24,770 bases of DNA from Chara braunii. Taxonomy: Eukaryota > Streptophyta > Charophyceae > Charales > Characeae. The DNA lies in NCBI GenBank assembly GCA_003427395.1, contig BFEA01000282.1, forward strand, positions 1,076,009 through 1,100,778, written 5' to 3'. Both the position numbers and the translations under genes were made by a program. Each line of letters starts with the position of its first letter. Within the stretch, counting starts at the first letter, position 1. Shown in pieces: positions 9,662 to 18,977 of the stretch. A model generated the notes under the pieces. That model saw nothing but the letters and a program-made list of their open reading frames with translations, was not told the origin of the DNA and did no database searches.

Positions 9662-10159
9662 TCACGCACTGTCTTCGAACGTTGGCGACCAGGTTACCAA
9701 CTTGCCCTTCGGCGGATCCTCTCCGATCCCAAGGAGTCGGAGGAGTTTTCCGCGGCCAGTCACGGGGTCCTCTACATCCACCATGTACGTGGCATCATGC
9801 AGATGCATACCTATCATCTCTACGATGGCGCACCATGGTCTCCCGAGAATTATGTCATGGACCATTTCTTCCATTACGGTCATCCGCTGGAAAAACCAGA
9901 TTGATTCCTTGATTCCTGCCTTGACTGCGCATTTCGTGACGTACCCTGCAAAGGGAATTTCCCCGCCGGCTCCCCGGATACTCCCGGTCACTTCCTTGTT
10001 TACCGTACAGCCTGTAATTGTTGCGAAGTCTCGTCGTATGAGGGTAATTTCCACACCACCGTCCACTAATGCATCTGTATGGTGGGTTCCGGTCTGGACT
10101 TTCAACTTTCCTACGGGCAATGCATGAAACCTAAGCTTCGTCCCGGGTGGTGCCCTCAT
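9662..10159 (-). pseudogene. Retroviral-type aspartic protease
   Basis: A 165-codon frame with the clan-AA protease pattern: the catalytic loop ALVDGGVEITLI (30-41) and the conserved ILGRPW strand (about 104-109). The protease would cleave Gag-Pol in the particle. The active site reads D33-G-G, where the family has D-T/S-G. A single A-to-G change in a serine AGT codon would produce the GGT seen, so the enzyme is probably dead or impaired. The first Met (10159) lies inside the conserved region and homologous reading continues upstream in a different frame (GYVMRAPPG), so this is a fragment of a polyprotein. The frame ends at an in-frame TGA, after which the same phase continues. Confidence 0.88.
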
Positions 10160-10530
10160 GACATATCCAACCTCTCGGTCCGATAGGCTGCAAAGGTTTT
10201 TTTCAGGTTCTCTAGATCCCCTGGAATCCTCTGGAGGTTGGAGACCCCTTGCGGTGCCTCAGCCTCTTCCGTTTCCTGCTCCTGTGGTACCGGGGACTCC
10301 TCTACCTCAATCTCGGGCTTGCTTGCAACATGGTCTGAAAGGATACAGATACCATGGTACCTAGCAATTTGCTCAGGGTGTCGTCGATTTCTGGCAAGGT
10401 CAAGATCGGGATTTGGTACCTGAATTTCTTCTTTGCCACCACTGCTTTGTCTATCGACTCCTCTTCCCTTGTCTTTCCATAAACCTTCTCCTGTTCCCCG
10501 GTCTCAGTTTCACCTTGATCTGCACTTGTC
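10160..10530 (-). pseudogene. Pre-protease segment of Gag-Pol
   Basis: Not visible as one ORF. One minus-strand frame from about 10530 to 10302 includes KFRYQIPILTLPEIDDTLSK and LLGTMVSVSFQTMLQASP, the helix-rich segment that precedes the aspartic protease in related Ty3/gypsy polyproteins. It stops at TAG 10302-10304. A second frame (EIEVEESPVPQEQETEEAEA and onward) continues with acidic linker sequence, and a third joins the protease at about 10170. At least two frameshifts are therefore needed within 370 bp. Confidence 0.7.
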
Positions 10531-11154
10531 TCCCGCGACCTCTTCCATTACTGTATCTCGAATAAGTTTCTTTTCTGCGCCCGCCCGCCGGGTGGTGATA
10601 TTCACCCTATCCTGCCCATTGCCTTCTAGGATGAAATTGGCTTGTGGTCCGCGTCCCCTCGGTTGGTCCCAGACAATGTCAGCTACCGGCTCTGCTTCTA
10701 CGGCAGCTATGTCCAGATTGTTCAGGAGGATGACGACACGCCGCATCCCTCCTGGTGAATTCCAGTTTATGCGCTCTCCCTGAGGCCCGAAAATTTCACC
10801 TTTAAGGGACCTGCTGCATCTTTGCCTCATAATATCGTGGTTGAGTCTCGGACAGGTCCGTACGAAATGTGCGATCATTGTGCAATACCTACATTGCTCA
10901 TTGGCCGGATCTCTCTTGCCATACCCTCGATTTGCTACTGCCGTCGGAACTACGGCCTCTTGGGGCGGGAGGGCGGGTCGGGACACTTGTGCCTGCATTA
11001 TTAGTAGCGCATTTTCCACTCTCTCTATCTTGTTATCAACCCCGTGCACCCGTTCATGCAGGCTTTCTATCCTCTTCTTCACCTTATCCCCCGTTTTCCC
11101 GGTCAGGTCTATAACCTCTCCTTCCTTAAGCAGGGCTAGCATCTCAGTCACCAC
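10510..11154 (-). pseudogene. gag: Gag C-terminal part: coiled coil and CCHC zinc knuckle
   Basis: A 214-codon frame. Residues 22-55 are a heptad-like helix (DKVKKRIESLHERVHGVDNK). A zinc knuckle with C88, C91, H96 and C101 (C-x2-C-x4-H-x4-C) follows; this nucleocapsid motif binds the element's RNA. The frame overlaps the upstream capsid frame by 11 bases in another phase. Since capsid and zinc knuckle are usually one Gag chain, this is more likely decay than programmed frameshifting, but the A-rich AGAAAAGAC run at the junction leaves the second possibility open. The frame runs out near 10510, where reading moves to the pre-protease phase. Confidence 0.85.
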
Positions 11155-12448
11155 CGTCTTTTCTGCGAGGTCTGTTACCGTACTCGAACTTACGAGTCTG
11201 TTGGTAGGCCGACAAAATCTTATCCTTGTCGAACTCGGAGAACTGCCTGAGGAAATACTTACTCATTATACGGTTCGTTACCCCGGGAGTTCGTAGTGCC
11301 ACTAGAGTAAACGCCCTTAGGAAGTCGTTGTAAGTCGCATAGTTCTTCCTTTGGACTGCTGCCAATTCGGCTTCTGTTGCCATTTTCTCTGCCTTCAGGT
11401 ACTTCCTCGTCATCTCGTTCCGGGTCTCTTTCCAGGATCCACTAGAGGCGACAATAGCCATAATGTCCCTTCCTAAGCTTAGCGACACATGTTGCCCTAA
11501 GTGGTCCATCTTTTCTTCCTCAGTCCATTTCAGCAAGGTTGCCAGGTTCTCGTAGTCTATCAGGAACTTCATAATATTTGCCCCATCGAAAGTAAGTTTC
11601 TGCTTGGCATCCGCAAGATATCCCTGATTTTTATTCAGCGCCCGAGTGAGGGTGGCTACTATCCTCTTGCGGCCCCTTTCAGAGCTCCCTGCTTCACCGA
11701 CCGTACTGGTTCCTTCTCCTTTCTTACTATCCCTCTGCTTTTCCCCGGCCTTTGGCGCACCCTCCGGATCAAACCATCCTAACACCCTCTCTCTGAGACT
11801 CCAAAGTTCGTCGCACCCCTTTGGTACTTTTGGTGTGGCGGGCAAACGGCTAGCACCACTGTTTATAGCAGGTGGGGTCGTAGCCTTTTTCGCTTCTATG
11901 GCCGGGGAGTCCCCCTTTTCCTTTCTCTTCTTGTCGGGTGTTCCCCTATGGCTATTGTCCTTCCCTCCATGCCCGAGTTCGCCCTGACTGGCCCTGCGTT
12001 CTTCTCGCGGCCCTTCCCCCAGAAGGTCTCCTTCGTTCTTTGCCATCATCTCTTCAATAAGCCTTGCCTTATATTCCGCGGTTTGCTTTTCTCTCTCTTC
12101 CGGCTTACGACATGCGTCCGAGACTTTCGTTTTCTTGGGCGTGGTCCCCTCCGAGTTTCGAGGACTCGACCTGTCGTTGTCCCTTCCTCCCTTATTTTCT
12201 TGGGGTCCTCTCTTGCTACCCCCGACTTTCCCCGAACTTTCCCCTGTCGAAAGGTCCTTCCCATCCTCCCTGGTCCCTTCTGGCTTTGCCGACTCTCGGT
12301 CCCTTATCGACCCTTCGTTCCGTTCCCCACCTCTATCCGTGCCTTGACTCCCTTTGCTCTGCAGCCCTTCGGCCTCCTCTTCTAACGCCATCCCTTTACC
12401 TACCCTGCACATGGGGAAAAAAAATTCGCGGAACGACCGGTTGTTCAT
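11144..12448 (-). pseudogene. gag: Gag, matrix-like and capsid part
   Basis: A 434-codon frame. Residues 1-260 are very charged and low in hydrophobics (Gly, Glu, Lys, Arg, Ser rich) and probably disordered. Residues about 285-420 match retrotransposon Gag capsid in layout: KLTFDGANIMKFLIDYENLA, then GSWKETRNEMTRKYLKAEK, then YNDFLRAFTLVALRT and YFLRQFSEFDKDKIL. Capsid would assemble the cytoplasmic particle. Met20 (12391, MALEEEAEGLQ) is a better start than Met1 because the first 19 codons are unlike the rest. It is followed by the zinc-knuckle frame in another phase. Confidence 0.82.
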
Positions 12449-12854
12449 AGCTTCCCTAGTCCCCGGGCCCTAAGGTCCCCCTCATTTTCGCTTATTTCCA
12501 TGTTTTTCCCGTCTTGTTTTAGTTCGGGCGACCCCCCTGACGTTTTCCTACAGGGTGTCATTCTGCCTTTCTTCTGCCGGAAGGCTTGTTGCCGAGGTTT
12601 GGCGTTCCATCACTGCCGTGCCCCGGTTCTTAGGGCGGTGTCCGAGGCTAGCGGTTCTCCTCTCGCGGGTAGCCCTTTTGACTTCCTCACACCTGGATGC
12701 CCCAGCGTCCTCAGCGCGGGTGGTCTTCCCAGTTCCTTCCTGCCACATCCTCAGGTAAGGCAGAACTCCGACCACTACCCCTTTGCTGGCGGCTAACTTC
12801 TCGTTCCGGTTTCCACTTTTTACCTTTTTCCCTACCTTTCCCCGATACTTTTTC
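12449..12854 (-). other. Leader between the paralogue cassette and gag
   Basis: Purine-rich on the minus strand, with an open but domainless frame (12940-12548) that starts inside paralogue 1 in another phase. It contains a direct repeat of about 28 bp (12730-12758) that recurs at 16685-16712. No TG...CA-bounded LTR or clear tRNA-primer complement was recognised, although a short LTR of about 400 bp cannot be excluded by eye. Confidence 0.5.
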
Positions 12855-13630
12855 TCACGCCGGTCCCTCAAGCCTATCTCGCTCGTCAGGTTCTTCAAAC
12901 AGATCGGCCACCCCTGCAAGATAATTTTCTCCCATTTCAATCTCTCTGATAATTATTGATTCGTATTCCTCAAACGCCAAGCGTGGTAACCTGAATATCA
13001 GGATTCCGATGAGTTCGACTAGTTCACGGGCCTGGTTTCCCCAAAACGGCCCGTGCCTAACTGACACATGATAAAACATTCCCGTCGTCTGTGGCCGGAA
13101 GTGGTGGATCCAGACCAGGGTTGAATCCACCAGGTCCCTTGCCCTTTAGAGGCTGCCAAATACCAGGTCCACCATGAAGCGAGGCACTCGGCACCGCAAT
13201 CCTGTCATCGGGGCCTTCAACTCTCGCCAACCTCCTACCTCCACCCGGGTTCTCAGTCCCACATTCCTTCTCCCTCGCACTTCCTGGCCTACTCGGTTCA
13301 GTATCCTAGTAGCCCTTTGGAAGATCGGTATCCTAGTGCCAACTCCGTTCCTAGCATGTGCCATCCAGTCTCTGGTAGGTATACGGTTCCTGTTACCTTA
13401 AGATCGGTATACAGGTCGTCCCTTGGTCCCCTATTGATCCTCATACCGCTCCACAAACACTCTACCATCATGAACGTCTGGTCCCTTCCCAAGGTCATAG
13501 CTCTCCATTCAGTATCAATTCGTCGGACCATGTAGCTTGCTGGGAGCGATACCTCCCATCCGCTTCCACTTTCGGTGGGTGGCCGAGGGTGCGTGGGTCG
13601 TCGCGACATCCGGGCGCGTCTCATCGCCAT
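12855..13630 (-). pseudogene. Cassette paralogue 1 (unknown family), one frameshift and one stop
   Basis: About 258 codons with the same motif order as the three upstream copies: GWEVSLP near the N-terminus, YLPETGWHMLGTELALG in the middle, then VPRFMVDLVF, GPFWGN, and an acidic C-terminus with YLAGVADLFEE. The frame from 13630 breaks near 13330 (one base apparently missing) and continues in the next phase to a TAA at 13146-13148. The same phase then resumes and ends at 12855. Homology to the other copies runs straight through both breaks, so this is one decayed gene. No known domain, signal peptide or membrane span was recognised. It is 148 bp downstream of paralogue 2. Confidence 0.75.
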
Positions 13631-13778
13631 CGTTGATTAGCGGTCCCCTGCACAGTTTAAATAGCAAGCGAGCTTGCTTATTTCATTCATTCTTCGGCCC
13701 TTACCCGGGCAACTTCCTGGTCCGTAACTCGATATCCTTTCCCCTTTTTATCCCCTCCCTCTTTCTTTGTTTCTTTGA

Positions 13779-14547
13779 TCATCTTGCCCTTACTCTCGTC
13801 GGCTCATACAATCGGTACAGGTCGTCCACGAAGTCATTCCCCGGCTTTCCTCTCGTCGAGCAACGCCCCACAGAACCTCGTTGCTAACAACCGGAGCCCT
13901 TGGTCTGGTGGTAAATACGGCGCGCAGGATTCGTAATACTACATACCTCTGCTCACCGCTGAACGGCCCCATTTCTAGGACGGTCCGGTAATACTCTCGG
14001 TGGAGCACCACGTCTTCAAACGTCAGGTCGGCGAGGTCGGCTACAGCCCACCTGACAAGCTCCAGCCTGCTAGCCTTTCTAGTAAAAAGGGTGGCAATCT
14101 CATCCGAATGTTCTCACTAGGCAAATGGAAACTCCCGGTCATGGCTACTCTAAGGTTTGTCGTCACGTCATCAACTTCCAGGTCCGCGAATTCGAACCCT
14201 GCCTGCCACACTAGCTGCCATGCCCCCTCAAACATACTTAATGGATCTTCCCCCGACGCCAACAAGACTCCGAACGCCCGCCATCCATCCTCGGACATAT
14301 ACAACCATCCTTCCGCACGCACATGTCCCCGCGGGTCCAGGTTCCACTCACCGTTTTCATCCGTGCGCCATTCCACCCTGGTTACCAGGTAAACCGTGTC
14401 TTCCACGAGTTCAACCCGGACCCAGTCCACCACTGGGTGCCAGCCTTCGCTCGTGGTAGGCAGGCTGATATCTATCCCACCAGTCACATCCCTTGGCGGC
14501 TCAATGCCCAGCGGGCGGTCCTCAAGGAACGTCCTTCTTCGTGCCAT
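13779..14547 (-). pseudogene. Cassette paralogue 2 (unknown family), two frameshifts
   Basis: About 256 codons. It starts MARRRTF and carries GIDISLP, then GWLYMSEDGWRAFGVLLASG, LPPFLLERL and MGPFSGEQ, and ends FVDDLYRLYE before a TGA at 13779-13781. The first frame runs 14547-14041, the second carries homology from about 14050 to 13840, and the third gives the C-terminus. Both shifts go in the same direction. Motif spacing matches paralogues 1, 3 and 4. It lies 219 bp downstream of paralogue 3. Function unknown. Confidence 0.75.
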
Positions 14548-14766
14548 CGCGCGCCTGTCTTCGGTCTTTTACCTTCGCAATCCGTAATGATCCTTACAAT
14601 GGCCAGACATCCCACCTCTTGCCATAACATTTTTTTACGCCTGACTGGCCCGCATAGTACACATACCCTTTCACCTATGCTCCCCCCCTAATTTCTTTTT
14701 CCTTCTCCCTCTTCTCCTCTCCCTTTATCCCCTAACTTACCCCATTAGCTCGGGTTTTTCCTGTTC

Positions 14767-15522
14767 TTAATCGAACCACAACACTTCGAACAGTTTCAAC
14801 ACATCATCCACATAGCAAGGTGTCGCTGCTACCTCCCGGCGGATTATGGCATCTCTAATTTATGAGGCTACCTTTAAACGATCGTTCCTTTCTATGTCCA
14901 AAATGATGAGGACCTCCCAGGCTCTGTCGCCATGGAAGGGCCCAAATTTTAGCGATGTTTTATAAAATTCTTCCGTCACACATGCACATTTCACGTGTAT
15001 CCGTCCCATAGTGCTGGCCACCTCCGTGACGTGGTCAAGACCCCCAAACCAGTCAACCACGAACTCGGGTACCCAAGCCTTGATTTGTAGGCAGGGAGGT
15101 CTAAACTCCTTCCATCCCCCCATCGCGACCTTACTACTGACCACATCCCATCCCTTGTTGGCAAACTTCTCCTTTGCCTTTCGAGCCTTTGCCTCAGCGT
15201 CCCCTAGGAGCCACATCGGGTTCTGCCCTGCCGCGAGCGTCGTGCAAAACAAGTGCCACCCCTGCTCGGAGAGGACGATCGTCCCGTCCGATTCCACCCT
15301 TCCTTCCGCGATCTCCTCCCATCCTTCCTCTTCCCTTAGCGGGTTCCAGACACGTTCTATCCATAGATATGACAACTCTGGCACAATCTCAAATCCTACC
15401 CAGTCACACGTGGCCCCTCTCCACTCTCTATCCGTTGGTATAGACATCTTTATCCCCGTTTTGACTCGTCTTGGCTCCCATCCTTTGAACGTGCAGTCCC
15501 TCAGCTGGAGATCTCGGGCCAT
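14767..15522 (-). pseudogene. Cassette paralogue 3 (unknown family), single in-frame stop
   Basis: This is the best preserved copy: 251 codons plus stop in one phase, interrupted only by TAA at 14860-14862 after codon 220. The 30 codons beyond that stop (AIIRREVAATPCYVDDVLKL and onward) align with the C-termini of the other copies, so the stop is probably a late nonsense mutation. Motifs: GIKMSIP (23-29), YLWIERVW (52-59), TIVLSEQGWHLF (81-92), VPEFVVDWF (151-159) and FGPFHGD (193-199). Tryptophan is frequent. The pattern of alternating hydrophobics suggests a compact beta-rich fold, but no named family was recognised. Its first 64 codons recur, inverted, at 17023-17215. Confidence 0.8.
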
Positions 15523-15671
15523 CGTTCCCTACCTGCACATAGCCGACCACCCATTTCCCAGGTAAGCCCCCCCTTTCAAAAGTCCCAATCCTCTATCTCA
15601 TCATCGTTCCCGTCATCACTGAAATCTCCCTCCCCGTCAAAGAACAAGTCCTTTAGTCCTTCTAGGTAGGT
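15330..15671. repeat. Inverted duplication, left arm (342 bp)
   Basis: The reverse complement of 15330-15671 matches 16874-17215 over its full length with no indels and only a handful of mismatches found by eye. It spans the acidic tail of paralogue 4, the 53-bp gap and the first 64 codons of paralogue 3. The high identity compared with the decayed state of the genes points to a recent rearrangement. Confidence 0.92.
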
Positions 15672-16434
15672 CTCTCCCATCGCCACATTTTGATAGACTA
15701 TCCGCCAATGCACTGGGCTAGGGACAAAGACATCGTCCGTGCTGAGGAGGTTCAATATCTCAAGCTAATTCCTCCGCCCAGTTACCTACGAACGGCCCCA
15801 TTTCTACTGACAATCTAAAGAAGTCCTGTCGAGCGCACTGGTACAGCCTCAGGTGTGCCATCGACCGACATATTTGTTCCAATCTACCCCTGGTCTCGAA
15901 GACCGCATCCACCAGAAATGGAGGTAGCACGCACCTCATCGTCCAAAGAGGCCGTCTCATGTTTCCCCTATCCCCGAGCTCAACTCGCACCTCTACTTTG
16001 TCCATTTCCATTTTCGCCCGTTGCCATGCCGCCCATACCACTTCTCGTTCCGCTTGTCTAAACAACTGGTTCGGTGTCGTTCCCAGTACTAATCCTATTA
16101 CCATTGCATTTTCCATCTCCTGGGATAGGTACACCCACCCGCGGGCTTCCACCGTCCCCCGGAATTCTAAGTCTATCAAGCTCGGCGACAGTCTCGTCAG
16201 GTTGACCTTAATCCAGATTGTCTCAATCCAGAGGAACGCGTCCTTTTCGTCCGGCATCACAGTTTGGTAGGCTGGCTCCAGGTCTGTCCATGTTCCTTCT
16301 TCCGGGAGGACGACAGATACCCCCTCCTTTACGTCTATTGGCATTTCTGGACCACTAGGATAAGCAAGAGACGAGAACCACCGCGCCATTCCGTTTTCCG
16401 ACTCCGGTCCTGTTTTCATAAGAGAGCACCACAC
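15576..16434 (-). pseudogene. Cassette paralogue 4 (unknown family), one frameshift
   Basis: About 271 codons from the preferred start Met16 (16389, MARWFSS), chosen because the other copies begin MAR or MAM; the frame is open to 16434. Motifs: GVSVVLP, FLWIETIW, GWVYLSQE, LPPFLVDAVF and MGPFVGNW. The first frame stops at 15760, but homology continues one phase over with EILNLL and YLEGLKDLFF, then a strongly acidic tail (DGNDDEIEDWDF) ending at TGA 15576-15578. The gap to paralogue 3 is only 53 bp. The tail and the start of paralogue 3 form the arm of the inverted duplication described separately. Confidence 0.77.
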
Positions 16435-16873
16435 GGCCCCTTCTTGGTCAGGCTAGTCCCCGCTTAACTCTAGATGAGCATTATTCCAGACCCCTCATCC
16501 GGGTCTCCCTAATTTTCCCTACCCATTTCCCGAGCACCATTGTCCCCATTGTACTCCCAATTGGTTATCCCCAGTTGGCGTTCCTTTTCTTGGTTCCATT
16601 TCCTTCCGACTCCTATCCTGGCTCCCTTCCTTCTTCTCTCACTCATGCGGACTCGGACAGGGGGCGAAAATAAACTTGGAAGCTCAGTTTCCTGCCCAAC
16701 ATCCTCAGGTAAACTTTACAGAGGAAGACATACACGAAGAAAATCAGGCAAGCTTCGCACACAGGCCGGTCATCTCCTCATTGGCCTTTTTCCCCAAAAG
16801 TGGTCTCTCCACTGTTACTATCGGAGTGTTTTATCCGGTACCTCAAGCACAACTCAACCGTCGCGAGCGCGGT
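16435..16873. other. Region upstream of the cassette
   Basis: On the minus strand this is the presumed leader of paralogue 4. It contains the second copy of the roughly 28-bp repeat (16685-16712). A plus-strand frame starting at 16676 runs without a stop into the right inverted arm and borrows the acidic tail of paralogue 4; its first 66 codons resemble nothing recognised. No LTR or primer-binding site was found. Confidence 0.45.
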
Positions 16874-17215
16874 ACCCACCTAGAAGGACTGAAGGACTTG
16901 TTCTTTGACGGGGAGGGAGATTTCAGTGATGACGGGAACGATGACGAGATAGAGGATTGGGACTTTTGAAAGGGGGGGCTTACCCGGGAAATGGGTGGTC
17001 GGCTATGTGCAGGTAGGGAACGATGGCCCGAGATCTCCAGCTGAGGGACTGCACGTTCAAAGGATGGGAGCCAAGACGAGTCAAAACGGGGATAAAGATG
17101 TCTATACCAACGGATAGAGAGTGGAGAGGGGCCACGTGTGACTGGGTAGGATTTGAGATTGTGCCAGAGTTGTCATATCTATGGATAGAACGTGTCTGGA
17201 ACCCGCTAAGGGAAG
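16874..17215 (+). repeat. Inverted duplication, right arm (342 bp)
   Basis: This is the inverted copy of 15330-15671, separated from it by a 1202-bp spacer. On the plus strand it encodes the acidic tail of paralogue 4 (stop at 16967-16969) and, from 17023, the first 64 residues of paralogue 3 without change. The coding fragment is cut at 17215, where the 53-bp minisatellite begins. Confidence 0.92.
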
Positions 17216-18578
17216 CCATCCACCTTGCGCCTTTCCCTCCTCCTTCACCTACACCCGTCCACCATAGCCGATCTCCACCTTGCACCTTCTCCCTCCTCCT
17301 TCACCCACACCCGTCCACCATAACCGACCTCCTCCCACCTTTATCCTCCACCATCTCCCACACCCATCCACCATAGCCATCCGTCTTGCACCTTCATCCC
17401 CCACCTTCACCTACACCCATCCACCATAGCTAACCACCTTGCACCTTCTTCCTTCGCCTCCGCCTACACCCATCCACCATAGCCAACCGCCTTGCACCTT
17501 CTTCCTCCGCCTTCACCTACACCTGTCCACCATAGCCAACCTCCTTGCACCTTCTTCCTCCGCCTTCACCTACACCCGTCCACCATAGCCAACCNCCTTG
17601 CACCTTCTTCCTCCGCCTTCACCTACACCCGTCCACCATAGCCAACCACCTTGCACCTTCTTCCTCCACCTTCACCCACGCACGTCCACCATAGCCAGCC
17701 ATCATCCACCTTCTTCCTCCACCTTCACCTACACCCGTCCATCATAGCCCACCACCTTGCATCTCCTTCCTCCTCCTTCACCTACACCCATCCGCCATAG
17801 CCGACCCCCTTGCACCTTCTCCCTCCACCTTCACCTACCCCCATCCCCCAATAGCCGGTCACCTTCCACCTTCCTTCTCCACCTTCACCTACACCCATCC
17901 GCCATAGCCAACCACCTTGCACCTTCTTCCTCCACCTTCACCTACACCCATCCACCATAGCCACCCACCTTGCACCTTCATCCTCCACCATCTCCCGCAC
18001 CCATCCACCATAGCCATCCACCTTGCACCCTCTTCCTCCACCTTCACCTACACCCATCCACCATAGCCAACCACCTTGCACCTCCTTCCTCTCCATCACC
18101 CACACCCGTCCACCATAACCGACCTCCTCCCACCTTCATCCTCCACCATCTCCCACACCCATCCACCATAGCCATCCGTCTTGCACCTTCACCCCCCACC
18201 TTCACCTACACCCATCCACCATAGCCAACCACCTTGCACCTTCTTCCTCCGCCTCCGCCTCCGCCTACACCCATCCACCATAGCCAAGCGCCTTGCACCT
18301 TCTTCCTCTGCCTTCACCTACACCCGTCCACCATAGCCAACCACCTTGCACCTTCTTCCTCCACCTTCACCTACGCACGTTCACCATAGCCAACCATCAT
18401 CCACCTTCTTCCTCCACCTTCACCTACACCCGTCCACCATAGCCAACCACCTTGCATCTCCTTCCTCCTCCTTCACCTACACCCATGCACCATAGCCGAC
18501 CCCCTTGCACTTTCTCCCTCCACCTTCACCTACCCCCATCCCCCAATAGCCGGTCACCTTCCACCTTCCTTCTCCACT
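17216..18578. repeat. 53-bp minisatellite, about 25 units
   Basis: Units contain CCACCATAGCC, then CACCTTGCACCTTCTTCCTC and CACCTTCACCTACACCC. Anchors at 17474, 17527, 17580, 17633 and 17686 give an exact 53-bp period. The plus strand is almost free of G. A higher-order duplication is visible: variant units at 17321 and about 17847 recur at 18116 and about 18541, with roughly two units fewer between them. Open frames here are repeat artefacts. One N lies at 17595. Confidence 0.95.
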
Positions 18579-18697
18579 GCCTCCTTCCACTACCCAAGGG
18601 TCGTAGGCAAAGGGGTGGGCGCCAAGGGGCAAGAGGGACCTTAGGTCGGCCGGTAGGATGGGTAAAGAAGTAGGGTTGATTAGGATAAGGGAAACTT

Positions 18698-18699
<2 letters not shown>
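18579..18699. other. Short unique stretch
   Basis: About 120 bp of non-repetitive sequence between the minisatellite and the CT repeat. No feature is recognised. Confidence 0.5.

Positions 18700-18740
<41 letters not shown>
18700..18740. repeat. (CT)n microsatellite
   Basis: An uninterrupted CT dinucleotide run of about 41 bases, followed by a further 80 bases of imperfect pyrimidine-rich sequence. Confidence 0.97.
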
Positions 18741-18744
<4 letters not shown>

Positions 18745-18977
18745 CCTTTCATCCTCTCCCTCTCCTTACTCCCTCTCTCTCCATCTCTCTCTCTCACTCT
18801 CTTTCGCCCTTTCGCTCTTAGCTCCCTTTAGGAGGGCTAATGAGACCCCTCTTAGCCTTGCCTTCCTCCTCACTAGCCTGGGAGCTATGGCGGATCACCT
18901 TCCTCCACTACCACTACCTGTAGAGTCCTACACACTATCTTACAGTCTCCTCTAAGCTCCCAAACTGGTAGGTGTTC

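Larger units (their letters stand above)
4979..16434 (-). mobile_element. Degenerate Ty3/gypsy LTR retroelement, internal region
   Basis: In minus-strand order the region holds four paralogous ORFs of unknown function, gag capsid, CCHC zinc knuckle, aspartic protease, reverse transcriptase, RNase H, integrase with a GPY/F module, and a 3' accessory ORF. The order PR-RT-RH-INT defines Ty3/gypsy (Metaviridae). The coding frame is interrupted by several frameshifts (near 11150, 10520, between 10302 and 10160, and near 9225) and in-frame stops (9662-9664, about 9545, 9000-9002, 8208-8210, 7215-7217), so the copy is dead. The 3' boundary may be tract B at 2536. The 5' side is rearranged by an inverted duplication and a minisatellite, and no 5' LTR or primer-binding site was recognised. 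Inclusion of the cassette at 12855-16434 is inference. Confidence 0.8.

Noticed and set aside
11144-11154. Programmed frameshift between capsid and zinc-knuckle frames
   Set aside because: Other breaks nearby are clearly decay, and capsid and zinc knuckle are normally one Gag chain; no canonical slippery heptamer is obvious.
12751-12758. CAGGTAAG-type splice donors on the plus strand (also at 15559 and 16706)
   Set aside because: The genes are on the minus strand and no plus-strand exon is supported; the match at 12751 and 16706 is better explained by the shared 28-bp repeat.
12548-12940. 130-codon minus-strand frame between paralogue 1 and gag
   Set aside because: Its first third overlaps the paralogue 1 C-terminus in another phase and the rest is basic low-complexity sequence; kept only as leader.
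13174-13887. Plus-strand frames opposite the cassette
   Set aside because: Shadows of the minus-strand paralogues, which show cross-copy conservation; the plus-strand frames do not.
16676-16969. Plus-strand 97-codon frame as a separate gene
   Set aside because: Its last third is the inverted copy of the paralogue 4 tail and the rest has no recognisable relative; probably a chance fusion at the duplication edge.
17757-18673. Pro/His-rich plus-strand frames
   Set aside because: Products of the 53-bp minisatellite; the repeat lacks G and so has few stops.
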